The position numbers and the translations under genes were made by a program. A DNA stretch of 47,900 nucleotides from Bryobacterales bacterium (lineage in GTDB: Bacteria; Acidobacteriota; Terriglobia; Bryobacterales; Bryobacteraceae). Below, in pieces: positions 1-8,172 of this stretch. The notes beneath the pieces are model-generated. The model made no database searches and had not been told where the DNA came from. It saw nothing but the letters and a program-made list of their open reading frames with translations. Location of the stretch: the NCBI GenBank assembly GCA_020854055.1, contig JADZGD010000140.1, forward strand, positions 1 to 47,900. The letters are read 5' to 3'. Each line of letters opens with the position of its first letter. Position 1 is the first letter of the stretch.

Positions 1-444
1 ACCGGATCCCACGGATGGGGTTCCGCACCGCTACTCTGGCTGCACGATTCGCTGTTGGGCGTGCGCATTGCCGAGGCTGGTGGTGGACGCCTGCGGATTG
101 CGCCGGAAACTGGCGGGCTACCTTTTGCCGCCGGTAGCACCGGCACTCCGAAAGGCACGGTGAGAGTTGACTGGCGCCCCGCCCAAGGGAGGCTGATGGT
201 GGTGATACCGTCAGCGGTGACCGCCGAACTGGTGATTCCAACTCCTTGGCAGGGGATGAAGCTGAAGGCGCCGCCGGGGGCATCGAAAACCGGAGCCGGG
301 CGCTACACGCTGTCCAGCGCGGGCAGCTACACATTTCTTGGACCCCGGGTAAGTCAACTTCGGATCAATCGAATGGCGCCGGAAAGGCCGTCCGGATCCC
401 GCGGCTTGCCCTCCGTTTCGCGGCTTTCTCCGGCGGGCTCCTGA
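1..444 (+). CDS. C-terminal part of a GH78-like alpha-L-rhamnosidase (5' end outside window)
   Basis: The frame is open from the first base, so the gene starts upstream of the window. The visible residues carry SHGWGSAPLLWL, LLGVRIAEAGGGRLRIAPE, then TPKGTVRVDW and a VTAELVIP strand. This is the usual end of family 78 alpha-L-rhamnosidases: the last helices of the (alpha/alpha)6 barrel followed by the C-terminal beta-sandwich. These enzymes release terminal rhamnose from plant or bacterial polysaccharides. The recognisable domain ends near base 335. The remaining 35 or so residues are low in similarity to anything I recognise and run antiparallel into the end of the ABC transporter gene, overlapping it by 91 bases. 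The family call is fairly firm; substrate is not shown. Confidence 0.72.
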   Translation, partial: TGSHGWGSAPLLWLHDSLLGVRIAEAGGGRLRIAPETGGLPFAAGSTGTPKGTVRVDWRPAQGRLMVVIPSAVTAELVIPTPWQGMKLKAPPGASKTGAGRYTLSSAGSYTFLGPRVSQLRINRMAPERPSGSRGLPSVSRLSPAGS

Positions 445-2237
445 TCGCCCTCGCCGGGCGCCAGAAAGAGGTTGGTCTCCAGGCCGTGCTGGCGGGTGTA
501 GAGATCCCAGTAGCGCCCGCGCAGCGCGAACAGGCTCGAATGGGTTCCCCGTTCAATGATCCGGCCCTCCTCGAGCACCAGGATCTCGTCCGCGCGCCGG
601 ATGGTGGAGAGACGATGGGCGATCACGAAAGTAGTGCGCCCTCGCATCAGGTAGTTCAATCCTTCCTGAATCAGGGCCTCGGATTCCGAGTCCAGGCTCG
701 ACGTCGCTTCGTCCAGAATCAGAATCCGCGGATCGGCAAGAATAGCCCGGGCGATCGACACCCGCTGGCGCTGCCCGCCGGAGAGCTTTACGCCACGTTC
801 ACCAACGATCGTGTCGTAGCCATCGGTAAACGTCGCGGCAAACTCATCAACCCGGGCGATACGGCAGGCCTCACGAACCTGTTCCTCAGTGGCGCCGGGC
901 CGCCCGAAAGCCACATTCGCCCGGATGCTGCCATCGAACAAAAACGACTCCTGCAGCACCACACCCAACTGCGTGCGATAAGAAGATAGCTTCACGGCCG
1001 ACAAATCGACGCCGTCTACCCGCACGCAACCTGAAGTTGCGGTGTAGAAACCGGCGATCAAACCGATTACGGTGGATTTCCCCGACCCCGAAGAACCGAT
1101 CAATGCCGTTACCGTTCCCGGACGGGCAGTAAAGCTAATCCCGTGAAGCACCGGCTTGCCGGCCTGGTAAGCAAACAAAACGTCATTGAACTCCACATCG
1201 CCCCGTACCGTGGCAAGCATGGTTGTCCGGGCCGGATCGTCATCCTCCAACCGCTCCCGCAGTACCTCGCGTGTCCGCTCCAACCCCGCGATGGCTTCGG
1301 TGAGTTGCGTTCCAATGGCGACCACCTGCGACACCGGCACCACCAGAAATGCGAGAAAGGCGGTAAACCGCACGAAGTCGCCCAGCGTCATGGCGCCCGC
1401 GGCCACGTTCCGCGCGCCCATGTACATCACGGTTGCTCCCACCAGGCCAGTGAGCAGCGTGCCGGAGAGACTCATCCCGGCCATGCCGGTCATCGATTTC
1501 AGTACATTGTCCAGCAACCGCTGCACGCCTCCGGAAAAAACCTGCTCTTCACGGGACTCGGCGTGGTAACCCTTCACCACCCGCACTCCGCTCAACGACT
1601 CGGTCAGCCGTCCGGTAACCTCGGCCGTGATCTTGCGGCGCTCGCGAAACACCGGCCGGATGGTCTTCAGCGCGTGCCGCAGAAACACAGCGAAGAGGGC
1701 GATCATCGCCAGCGCAATCAGCGTCATCGACAGGCTGATGTGCAGCAGCACCACCAGCGCCACCGACGCGGTGAGCAGCCCGCCCGCCAGTTCCACCAGA
1801 CCCGTGCCGAGCAGGTTCCGGATGCCTTCAACGTCACTCATGATGCGGGACACCAGCATGCCGGTCTTATTGGTGTCGTAGTAGCTTACCGGCAACCGTC
1901 CCACGTGGGCCTGCACCTTGCGGCGCAGCTCCGTAATCATCCGCTGGCCGGCTTTGGAAAGAATCTGGGTGAGCCCGTAAGACGCCCCGCCCTGGATAAT
2001 GGACGCCCCGGCCGTGGCCAGTACCAGGTATTTCAACAGCGCGTAGTGGTGCCGGCCCAGGACGTCGTCAATCAGGTACTTGGTGGACATCGGCATCACC
2101 AGGCTGCACACCGTCTTGATGCCGATCAGCAGAAAGCCGAGGGCCAACGCGAAGCGGCGCGGACGGATCAGGTCCCGGATGTCCGGCCAGAGATCGCGTA
2201 GCCTTTCGGCAGTAATCTTGGTTGCCTGCGAACCCAC
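354..2237 (-). CDS. ABC exporter, fused permease-ATPase (MsbA/MdlB type)
   Basis: This is a 627-residue half-transporter. An N-terminal type I exporter membrane domain (about residues 25-320, six predicted helices) is fused to a nucleotide-binding domain. Walker A GSSGSGKST lies near residue 380, followed by LSGGQRQRVSIARA (signature), ILILDEATSSLD (Walker B) and the switch FVIAHRLST. It should act as a homodimer in the inner membrane and export a lipid, peptide or drug; the sequence does not say which. I used the GTG start at 2237, which has GGAAAGA just before it. About 35 acidic residues follow the normal domain end, in the stretch that overlaps the convergent rhamnosidase gene. It lies 33 bases after the pseudopilin-like gene on the same strand, so it may be co-transcribed with it. 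Confidence 0.93.
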   Translation of the reverse strand: MGSQATKITAERLRDLWPDIRDLIRPRRFALALGFLLIGIKTVCSLVMPMSTKYLIDDVLGRHHYALLKYLVLATAGASIIQGGASYGLTQILSKAGQRMITELRRKVQAHVGRLPVSYYDTNKTGMLVSRIMSDVEGIRNLLGTGLVELAGGLLTASVALVVLLHISLSMTLIALAMIALFAVFLRHALKTIRPVFRERRKITAEVTGRLTESLSGVRVVKGYHAESREEQVFSGGVQRLLDNVLKSMTGMAGMSLSGTLLTGLVGATVMYMGARNVAAGAMTLGDFVRFTAFLAFLVVPVSQVVAIGTQLTEAIAGLERTREVLRERLEDDDPARTTMLATVRGDVEFNDVLFAYQAGKPVLHGISFTARPGTVTALIGSSGSGKSTVIGLIAGFYTATSGCVRVDGVDLSAVKLSSYRTQLGVVLQESFLFDGSIRANVAFGRPGATEEQVREACRIARVDEFAATFTDGYDTIVGERGVKLSGGQRQRVSIARAILADPRILILDEATSSLDSESEALIQEGLNYLMRGRTTFVIAHRLSTIRRADEILVLEEGRIIERGTHSSLFALRGRYWDLYTRQHGLETNLFLAPGEGDQEPAGESRETEGKPRDPDGLSGAIRLIRS

Positions 2238-2270
2238 TCTTTCCAGTTTACGGGAGACACCGTAGGAGCT

Positions 2271-3767
2271 TCAGCGCGGACCCATCTGGCCGAAACCGCC
2301 ACCCTGGTTACCGTTGCCGAAGCTGCTGTTACCGCCGGAGCTGGAGTTACCGCCGAAACTGGAGTTACCGCCGAAGCTGGAGTTGCTGCCAGCTCCACCG
2401 CCGCCGAAGACGCTCTTGGGATTGGCGTTCGGACCGGAGTTCGGAACTCCACCGGCATTGATACTCTGCGCCAACCCCCGGCTCTTGTCCTTCGCCGGGT
2501 CGTAAATAAACTCCCACTCATCGTACTTCGACCGATCGTTATAGATCTTGATCGAATCTCCCTTTGCCTTGCTCGCCACACCGGCGATCTGCGGACCCAT
2601 GACCTGCCCGCCGCCGAGGCCACTGCCCTGTTGGGCCATCGGAGTGCCGAACGAACCGGAAGTGTTCGATCCGAACGCGGACTGGGGCGACCCCATCGAA
2701 CCGCCCTGATTAAACGAACTCTGCCCGAATGAACTCTGCCCGAATCCGCTCTGCTGCATGCCGCCCGGCGCCGGAGGCGGCACCGGAGTCCCGGTAACGC
2801 CGATTGGCCGCGGATTGGCCAGCATATTTCGGATCTGCTGTAACGCGATATTGTTGCCCTGAGCCGGGAGGCCCGGCATAGCCGCGGCCTGGGGAACGCC
2901 CGGGATGCCGTAGGGAGAGGCGCCGGGTTGATTCATGCCCTGCCCCGCAACCGGCGGTTGGCCGGACGCCGGCGGATAGCCCACGGGTCCGGAGTAGCCC
3001 TGTCCATACGCCTGCAGCCCCGTATTGGGCGGCACAGTGGAGCTGCCCGGACCATACGGAGCGGGAGAACTGCCGCCAGCGTTGTCCTGCCCCATCCGGG
3101 GAGGCCCGTAGGGATTCGGAGCGTACATGCCGGTGCCCCGCGTGCCTTGCGCGCCATGATACGTCTCGCCCAAGTCCACTCCCGGAGCAGGTAGCAGCGG
3201 CGCAGGCTCATTCGCGCCGGCCGGATTATTCGGATCCGCCGGCACGGCTCCGGCGCCGGGTTCGGGCATTTGACCGGGAGCGCCAGGCATATCGCTGGCG
3301 CGCCGCCGGGTGGCAACCGCATTGGCGCCCGGAGTCTCCGGCGTCTGCCCCAGACCCGGCATCTCGGTAATGAACTGGTTACTGGTGGACTTGCCGTCGC
3401 CGGGCTTCTGCTGATCTTTGTTCTTGCCGGTCACCGAATCGAGCAGCACCCCTCCCGGCCCCACGTGGATCAGCCGCCATTCGTCCTTGCCGGTCATCGG
3501 ATCCTTGTAGCGATGCCTCAGGAAGCGAACGTTGTTGAAGTTCTCCAGATCCTCGATCTTCGCCGGATACTGCCCGCCGTTCTTCTTCACGAAAAGTCCG
3601 ATCGCCCGCTGGTACTGCTCGCCGCGGTCGATCAGCATCTGCTCTTTATCCCGTTGTGCCTCGAACGCCACCCGGGGAAGTTGCATATAGAGGAAGATGG
3701 CAATGCTGGCGGCAAAGACGAACACCAGCAACAGGGCGAACCCGCGCTGTTCTTCGCGAGGTCTCAT
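2271..3767 (-). CDS. Pseudopilin-like protein with a long Pro/Gly/Gln/Asn-rich tail
   Basis: The 498-residue product begins MRPREEQRGFALLLVFVFAA. This is a prepilin-like leader (RG before F) followed by one hydrophobic helix, as in type II secretion pseudopilins. The Glu normally at mature position 5 is absent (Leu here), as in GspK-type minor pseudopilins. Residues 30-115 form a small globular part with PMTGKDEWRLI, resembling GspG-like C-terminal segments. The remaining 380 or so residues are low complexity, rich in P, G, Q, N and S, and end in NSSFGG and FGQSS repeats. Its ATG overlaps the end of the GspC/PilP-like gene by 4 bases (ATGA), which ties it to the secretion operon. The assignment rests on position and N-terminus; the tail function is unknown. 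Confidence 0.6.
   Translation of the reverse strand: MRPREEQRGFALLLVFVFAASIAIFLYMQLPRVAFEAQRDKEQMLIDRGEQYQRAIGLFVKKNGGQYPAKIEDLENFNNVRFLRHRYKDPMTGKDEWRLIHVGPGGVLLDSVTGKNKDQQKPGDGKSTSNQFITEMPGLGQTPETPGANAVATRRRASDMPGAPGQMPEPGAGAVPADPNNPAGANEPAPLLPAPGVDLGETYHGAQGTRGTGMYAPNPYGPPRMGQDNAGGSSPAPYGPGSSTVPPNTGLQAYGQGYSGPVGYPPASGQPPVAGQGMNQPGASPYGIPGVPQAAAMPGLPAQGNNIALQQIRNMLANPRPIGVTGTPVPPPAPGGMQQSGFGQSSFGQSSFNQGGSMGSPQSAFGSNTSGSFGTPMAQQGSGLGGGQVMGPQIAGVASKAKGDSIKIYNDRSKYDEWEFIYDPAKDKSRGLAQSINAGGVPNSGPNANPKSVFGGGGAGSNSSFGGNSSFGGNSSSGGNSSFGNGNQGGGFGQMGPR
2313..2384. repeat. Four tandem 18-bp units encoding NSSFGG-type repeats
   Basis: Near-identical 18-base units (accgccgaaactggagtt and variants) start at 2313, 2331, 2349 and 2367 inside the C-terminal coding region of the pseudopilin-like gene. 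Each encodes six residues of the NSSFGG type. The in-frame unit length means copy-number change would lengthen or shorten the tail without breaking the gene. Confidence 0.85.
2716..2745. repeat. Two perfect tandem 15-bp units (FGQSS)
   Basis: The 15-mer gaactctgcccgaat occurs twice back to back, encoding consecutive FGQSS motifs in the tail of the pseudopilin-like protein. A degenerate third unit follows. Confidence 0.85.
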
Positions 3768-4492
3768 CCCGGTTGTTCCTCCAGCCGGATCGTCTGCTCA
3801 TTCCGGGACTGGGTATCTTCCATCACTACCGAATTCACGTTGATCCGGACGACTTTGTAACGTTTCTGGATCATGTCCCCTTCGCTGGCCACGAAGATGT
3901 CGTCACCGGAGATGAAGAACGCCCGCTTTATGCCTTTCCGCACCGGGTTCAGATAGCCGTAGAACTTCAGAGGAATGGGCGGCGGCGCGGACTTCAGCGC
4001 CGTACCCGGCGCCGAATTTGACGTCTTGGCCGCGGCAGAAGTCCCGAGCGGGCTCGTCTTTGCGTGGATTTTCGCCTCGGCGGGTTGCACCGGCTTGGGT
4101 GGGGGTGGAGCAGAGAAGTCAAACAGGCTACGCTGGCCAGCCTCCACGCTCACCTGCTGAACCTTGGCCAGAACGTCCAGGCGCAGCGTTGGATCTACCG
4201 TCGTCGGGTCGGGCCGGTCTTCGGGCCGTTGCGGCTTGAGTGAAGGTTTGAACTCCCCGCCGGCGCCCAGGCGGGAAGTGCCGCGCGCGCCCATGCGGCG
4301 GATGTTCGGAGGCGGCGGACCGCTGGTTTGCCGCGCTACCGGCTGTGCGTCGCGCTGAGCGGCCGCGCTTCGGGGCGCGGGCGTGGAAATCGGATGGCCG
4401 TCATCTGATTTGTTGAAGAACAGGAAGTAGACAGCTACCAGCAGCAACCCGGCCAGCACCAGCAGCTTGTTTCTTTCCGCGCCCAGTTTCAC
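3764..4492 (-). CDS. GspC/PilP-like inner-membrane secretion protein
   Basis: The 242-residue protein has one N-terminal membrane helix (about residues 9-26, KLLVLAGLLLVAVYFLFF). A long Pro/Ala-rich periplasmic linker follows. The C-terminal beta-rich module of about 75 residues (PLKFYGYLNPVRKGIKRAFF, then DDIFVASEGDMI, ending in an EQTIRLEE strand) resembles the homology region of GspC and the PilP fold, which links the inner-membrane platform to the secretin. The start is GTG and overlaps the PilO stop by 4 bases. Gene order pilM-N-O-P supports the PilP role. No lipobox is present, unlike classical PilP lipoproteins, so GspC-like is equally fair. Confidence 0.68.
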   Translation of the reverse strand: MKLGAERNKLLVLAGLLLVAVYFLFFNKSDDGHPISTPAPRSAAAQRDAQPVARQTSGPPPPNIRRMGARGTSRLGAGGEFKPSLKPQRPEDRPDPTTVDPTLRLDVLAKVQQVSVEAGQRSLFDFSAPPPPKPVQPAEAKIHAKTSPLGTSAAAKTSNSAPGTALKSAPPPIPLKFYGYLNPVRKGIKRAFFISGDDIFVASEGDMIQKRYKVVRINVNSVVMEDTQSRNEQTIRLEEQPG

Positions 4493-5085
4493 AGCCTGCC
4501 TCCGGGTTCCCGCACAAATGCATTCAGCTTCATGCCGATGTTCAGAATTTTCGACTGCTGCTGCGGCTGCGCCTGAAGCGTCTCGATGATCAACAACCGG
4601 GGTGAGCGGTCCACCAGACTCACGAACTTCACCAATTGCTGGTAAGTGCCTTCGTAGTTCCCGGTGATGGTCAGCATGCTTAAATCGGAACTTCCCTCGA
4701 TCGGCTCGAACGCAAAGGTGTGCTCGCGCACCTTCAAGCCCGATTTTTCCGCTGAGTCCTTCAGTTCGGAGTAGATGGTGGAATTCACCGTTCGCGAATT
4801 CATGAAGTAAGACTTCATGAACTGGTCGCCCTCTTCCCGTCCCCTCTCCACCTTGCCGGCAATCGATCGCGTGCGCTCGATTGCGGTCTTTTTCTGTTGT
4901 ACCTGCCGCTGCAGATCCTGAAGCCGCTGCTCCAGATCTTCGGCCGATCCGCCGAACGGGTGAAACACCATCACCGCCGCCACCAGGTTTGCGGCCAGCA
5001 GGACGCCCAGCCCCACACGCACCGCCAACCGCCGGTCCCGGCTGATGCTGCCGCGGAGAGCGCCGAGACTATAGCTTCTGAGCAT
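4489..5085 (-). CDS. pilO: Type IV pilus/T2SS inner-membrane protein PilO
   Basis: The 198-residue protein has a single N-terminal membrane helix (about 24-44), a coiled-coil segment (EDLEQRLQDLQRQVQQKKTA, about 50-70) and a C-terminal ferredoxin-like domain with LTITGNYEGTYQQLVKFVSL, the most recognisable PilO segment. PilO pairs with PilN in the periplasm and aligns the platform. The start overlaps the end of pilN by 17 bases, so the two are translationally coupled. Length and order match the family. Confidence 0.85.
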   Translation of the reverse strand: MLRSYSLGALRGSISRDRRLAVRVGLGVLLAANLVAAVMVFHPFGGSAEDLEQRLQDLQRQVQQKKTAIERTRSIAGKVERGREEGDQFMKSYFMNSRTVNSTIYSELKDSAEKSGLKVREHTFAFEPIEGSSDLSMLTITGNYEGTYQQLVKFVSLVDRSPRLLIIETLQAQPQQQSKILNIGMKLNAFVREPGGRL

Positions 5086-5641
5086 AATTCACCGTCAGCC
5101 GGTATTTGAACAGCGGGTCGCTCTGCGATGGCGGAATCCAACTGAGTAGCGCCGTCTGGCCGAACAGTGGCGAGCCCTCCAACTCCATCAGCATCTTGAG
5201 CACCGGTTCGCTCGATTGCGCCCCCACCAGCATGTCCAGCACGATGTCGTTGCGCGCCGTCACCGTCGGCCGAACCGAGATCAGCCGCACATCATAGGGC
5301 ATCACGCTCTCCAGATCCGCGAAGATCTTCGTCCAACTGATCCCCTTGCGTTGCAGCAGCGCGTTGAGGAAGATGGCCCGTTCGAGCACGTCGGTGTTTT
5401 CCGGCTTCTGAAGCGTTGCCGAAAGCCGGGCTTCCTCGGCGTTCAGTCGCCGCAGTTGCGTTTCCAGGCGGCCAACCGCCGCGCGGGTATCAGCCATATC
5501 CTGGCGCTCGGCCATCCCCAGATGGATCAGCACGGCCAGCAGGGCCACCAGCGCCAGCGCAACCCCGGCCGATGCCACCAGGATCGGCCGGTCCTTGTGG
5601 AACGGTTCGCTGGCCAGATTAATGTGTAAATTGAGAGACAC
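5069..5641 (-). CDS. pilN: Type IV pilus/T2SS inner-membrane protein PilN
   Basis: The 190-residue protein begins MSLNLHINLASEPFHKDR from a GTG codon. The short cytoplasmic NLASEPF-type peptide is the part known to dock into PilM in this family. A membrane helix (about 20-42), a coiled coil and a ferredoxin-like fold ending near FKYRLTVNYAQKL follow. It lies 2 bases after pilM and overlaps pilO. In the assembled machine it connects cytoplasmic PilM with periplasmic PilO. Confidence 0.83.
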   Translation of the reverse strand: MSLNLHINLASEPFHKDRPILVASAGVALALVALLAVLIHLGMAERQDMADTRAAVGRLETQLRRLNAEEARLSATLQKPENTDVLERAIFLNALLQRKGISWTKIFADLESVMPYDVRLISVRPTVTARNDIVLDMLVGAQSSEPVLKMLMELEGSPLFGQTALLSWIPPSQSDPLFKYRLTVNYAQKL

Positions 5642-5643
5642 GC

Positions 5644-6534
5644 TTACGATTCCCTGATCGACTCCAGATATCCAAGCAGCCCCGCATTGGTCTCATCCGG
5701 GGTTCCGAAACGCGAGTTGAGCGGTTCGGGCCGAATGCCCAACTCTGCTTGACAGGCCTTTGCAATCCCTTCGCTCCCGGGCCCGAATCCGCACATCAGC
5801 AGCCGCTCGGGGCGCCGCCCAATCTCATCCTCCACAAAGGCGAACGTTGGAAACAACACTCCAAGCGCCGCCTCCTCGCTGACGCCGGGCAACTCCACCG
5901 TACGGACCAATCGCAGCACACCCGCGTCGAGCACCGCCACAGAGAGCACGGACCCGGTCCTCTTGACCAATACCGTCAGACCGCCATCTTTCACCAGGTC
6001 CAGCGCCGCCAGCAGTGAGGTTGTCATGTAGCCCGCATGCAGGTTCATCTGGCGGAATACGGCTTCGTAGCGTCCCACAATCTCCAGCGCGATCACCGCC
6101 GCCACCACCTCCACCCGCTGGCGGCCCGCCGGCTGCGCCCGGAAACTCACGGCCGCCGAGTCCACGTCGAAGGGCACACTTTTCTTCACGCGAAACCGCA
6201 CGAGCGACGCCTGCTCCTGCGCATTACCGGGAAACGAATCGAAATCGAGCACCGACACACGCGCCGAGAAGTCCGGTAGTAGTACAGCCACCTTGCGCCG
6301 CTTCCGGGCTCCGTTGCGGGGAAGAATACGGCCGAGGTACTCACTCAGCCGGTCGGCGTTCTGAACATTGTCGGCCACCGGCGACACCCGTAGCACGTCC
6401 GGCTCGATCGGCTGAAACCCGATCCGCGGCGGCGTGGAATTGCGCGCCCAGGCGATGCCCGCCGGCGATAGCTCGATCGCCCACTCCGGCGGTGGATCCT
6501 GCCCGAGATGTCCCAATCTCCCCAGCAGACTCAT
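5644..6534 (-). CDS. pilM: Actin-like PilM, divergent
   Basis: The 296-residue protein sits between gspE and pilN. Its internal segments, such as KKSVPFDVDSAAVSF, ALDLVKDGGLTVLVKRTGSV and LLMCGFGPGSEGIAKACQAE, follow the PilM/FtsA-like ASKHA layout. It is shorter than most PilM proteins (about 350 residues). The N-terminal phosphate-1 motif, usually an IGLDIGSS-like strand-turn, reads WAIELSPAGIAW, so ATP binding may be weakened or lost. PilM normally binds the PilN tail and couples the ATPase to the platform. Identification depends partly on the order gspE-pilM-pilN-pilO. Confidence 0.75.
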   Translation of the reverse strand: MSLLGRLGHLGQDPPPEWAIELSPAGIAWARNSTPPRIGFQPIEPDVLRVSPVADNVQNADRLSEYLGRILPRNGARKRRKVAVLLPDFSARVSVLDFDSFPGNAQEQASLVRFRVKKSVPFDVDSAAVSFRAQPAGRQRVEVVAAVIALEIVGRYEAVFRQMNLHAGYMTTSLLAALDLVKDGGLTVLVKRTGSVLSVAVLDAGVLRLVRTVELPGVSEEAALGVLFPTFAFVEDEIGRRPERLLMCGFGPGSEGIAKACQAELGIRPEPLNSRFGTPDETNAGLLGYLESIRES

Positions 6535-6537
6535 CGC

Positions 6538-8160
6538 TCAGGCCTCAATGAACGTCACCTTGTTGATCTCCTTCAGCGTGCTCACGCCGCTGACCACTTT
6601 CTCCAGCGCCGATTCGCGCAGGAACTTCATTTCCTCGTCGCGCGCCGCCCGTTTGATCTCCGACGTGGGGCGTTTGTCGAGAATCATCTCGCGGATCCGC
6701 TCGGTGAGATCCAGCAGTTCATGAATCGCGGTCCGCCCGCGGAACCCGGTTCCTCCGCACTCAAAGCACCCCCGTCCTTCGTAAAAATGAACGCCTCGCC
6801 ACTCGGAAGGTGTCAGTCCGCTCTCCACCAGGTACTCTTCGGGATACTCCACCCGCGACTTGCAATGTTCGCAGGTGAGACGCACCAGTCTCTGCGCCAG
6901 AATGCAGTTCAGCGCGGAAACGAAGTTGTACGGCTCGACGCCCATGTTCAGAAATCGTCCCAGCACGTCGAACACGTTATTGGCATGGACGGTGGTGAAG
7001 ACCAGGTGTCCAGTCAGTGCCGCGTTGATCGCGATTTGTGCCGTCTCCTGATCGCGGATCTCGCCCACCATGATCTTGTCGGGATCGTGCCGCAGGATCG
7101 AGCGCAGGCCGCGGGCAAACGTCAGCCCCTTCTTCTCGTTGACCGGAATCTGGGTGACGCCTTTCAGTTGGTACTCCACCGGGTCTTCGATGGTAATAAT
7201 CTTGTCTTCGTCGTTCTTGATCTCGCTCAGCGCCGCATAGAGGGTGGTGGTCTTTCCCGAGCCGGTCGGTCCGGTGACCAACACCATTCCATAAGGCTCC
7301 TTGATATAGCGGCGGAATTTACTCAGGTCGTCGGCGGCAAAGCCGACCACGTCCAGGGTGAGCTGGGAGAACTTCTCGCTCATCGACTCTTTGTCGAGCA
7401 CGCGAAGCACGGCGTCCTCGCCATGGATGGTTGGCATGATGGAGACGCGGAAGTCGATCAGCCGCCCCTTGTAGCGCACGCGAAAGCGGCCGTCCTGCGG
7501 AATCCGGCGCTCGGCAATATCGAGCTCCGACATCACCTTGATACGAGAAATGATGGTCGAGTGCCAGTCCTTGGCAATCGGCGGCATCGCATAGTGCAAC
7601 ACACCGTCGATACGGTACTTGATGGCGACTTCCTGGTCACGGGTCTCGATGTGGATGTCCGACGCCCGCCGCTCCAACGCGTTGAAGATGGTGGTGTCCA
7701 CCAGCTTGATCACCGGGGCGATGTCGCTATCGGCCGAAATTTTCTCGATCGATAACGTCTCATCCTGGTTCTCTTCGTCGCCGACGACGTCGAGCGTAAA
7801 ACCTTCGGTCACCTCCTCCAGAACCCGCTGGCTCTGTTCGGACTTCTTCAGCAGCTCCGAGATCTGCGAGAGGGTGGCCACCCGGACCTGCAGCCGCTTC
7901 TGGAGCAGGATCGACAACTCGTCAACCAGGTTGAGATTCCGGGGATTGGCGATCGCGATCTCCAAGGTCCCGTTCTCACCCTGTAACGGGACGAAGTTGT
8001 AGCGGAACATCAGGTCGACCGGGATGGTCCGGAACAGGTCGTGATCGATTCGCGCCTCGCGCAGGTCGACAAACTCGAAGCGGTAACGGGCTGCCAGCGC
8101 CCGTGCCGCCTCGATCTCCTCGCCGGCGTCCCTGAATGTAGGTTTCTCCGTGGTTGCCAT
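6538..8160 (-). CDS. gspE: GspE/PilB-type secretion ATPase
   Basis: The 540-residue protein has an MshEN-type N-terminal domain (about 1-130). The bi-lobed AAA-like ATPase core follows: Walker A GPTGSGKTT at about 297-305, Asp box IITIEDPVEY, Walker B IMVGEIRD and His box GHLVFTTVHAN. A tetracysteine zinc module (CEHC and CFEC) near residues 430-480 is typical of GspE and PilB. It powers pseudopilus or pilus extension from the cytoplasmic face. It lies 12 bases after gspF and 3 bases before pilM. The zinc module and the neighbouring pseudopilin-like gene lean toward a type II secretion role, but PilB is not excluded. Confidence 0.92.
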   Translation of the reverse strand: MATTEKPTFRDAGEEIEAARALAARYRFEFVDLREARIDHDLFRTIPVDLMFRYNFVPLQGENGTLEIAIANPRNLNLVDELSILLQKRLQVRVATLSQISELLKKSEQSQRVLEEVTEGFTLDVVGDEENQDETLSIEKISADSDIAPVIKLVDTTIFNALERRASDIHIETRDQEVAIKYRIDGVLHYAMPPIAKDWHSTIISRIKVMSELDIAERRIPQDGRFRVRYKGRLIDFRVSIMPTIHGEDAVLRVLDKESMSEKFSQLTLDVVGFAADDLSKFRRYIKEPYGMVLVTGPTGSGKTTTLYAALSEIKNDEDKIITIEDPVEYQLKGVTQIPVNEKKGLTFARGLRSILRHDPDKIMVGEIRDQETAQIAINAALTGHLVFTTVHANNVFDVLGRFLNMGVEPYNFVSALNCILAQRLVRLTCEHCKSRVEYPEEYLVESGLTPSEWRGVHFYEGRGCFECGGTGFRGRTAIHELLDLTERIREMILDKRPTSEIKRAARDEEMKFLRESALEKVVSGVSTLKEINKVTFIEA

Positions 8161-8172
8161 TGCGCGCCACCC

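Noticed and set aside
1143..2201. 352-codon plus-strand frame opposite the ABC exporter
   Set aside because: Composition is His/Gln-rich, typical of an antisense shadow; the exporter motifs are intact on the other strand.
6508..7755. 415-codon plus-strand frame opposite gspE
   Set aside because: It is a shadow of the secretion ATPase gene, rich in His, Arg and Gln with no recognisable domain.
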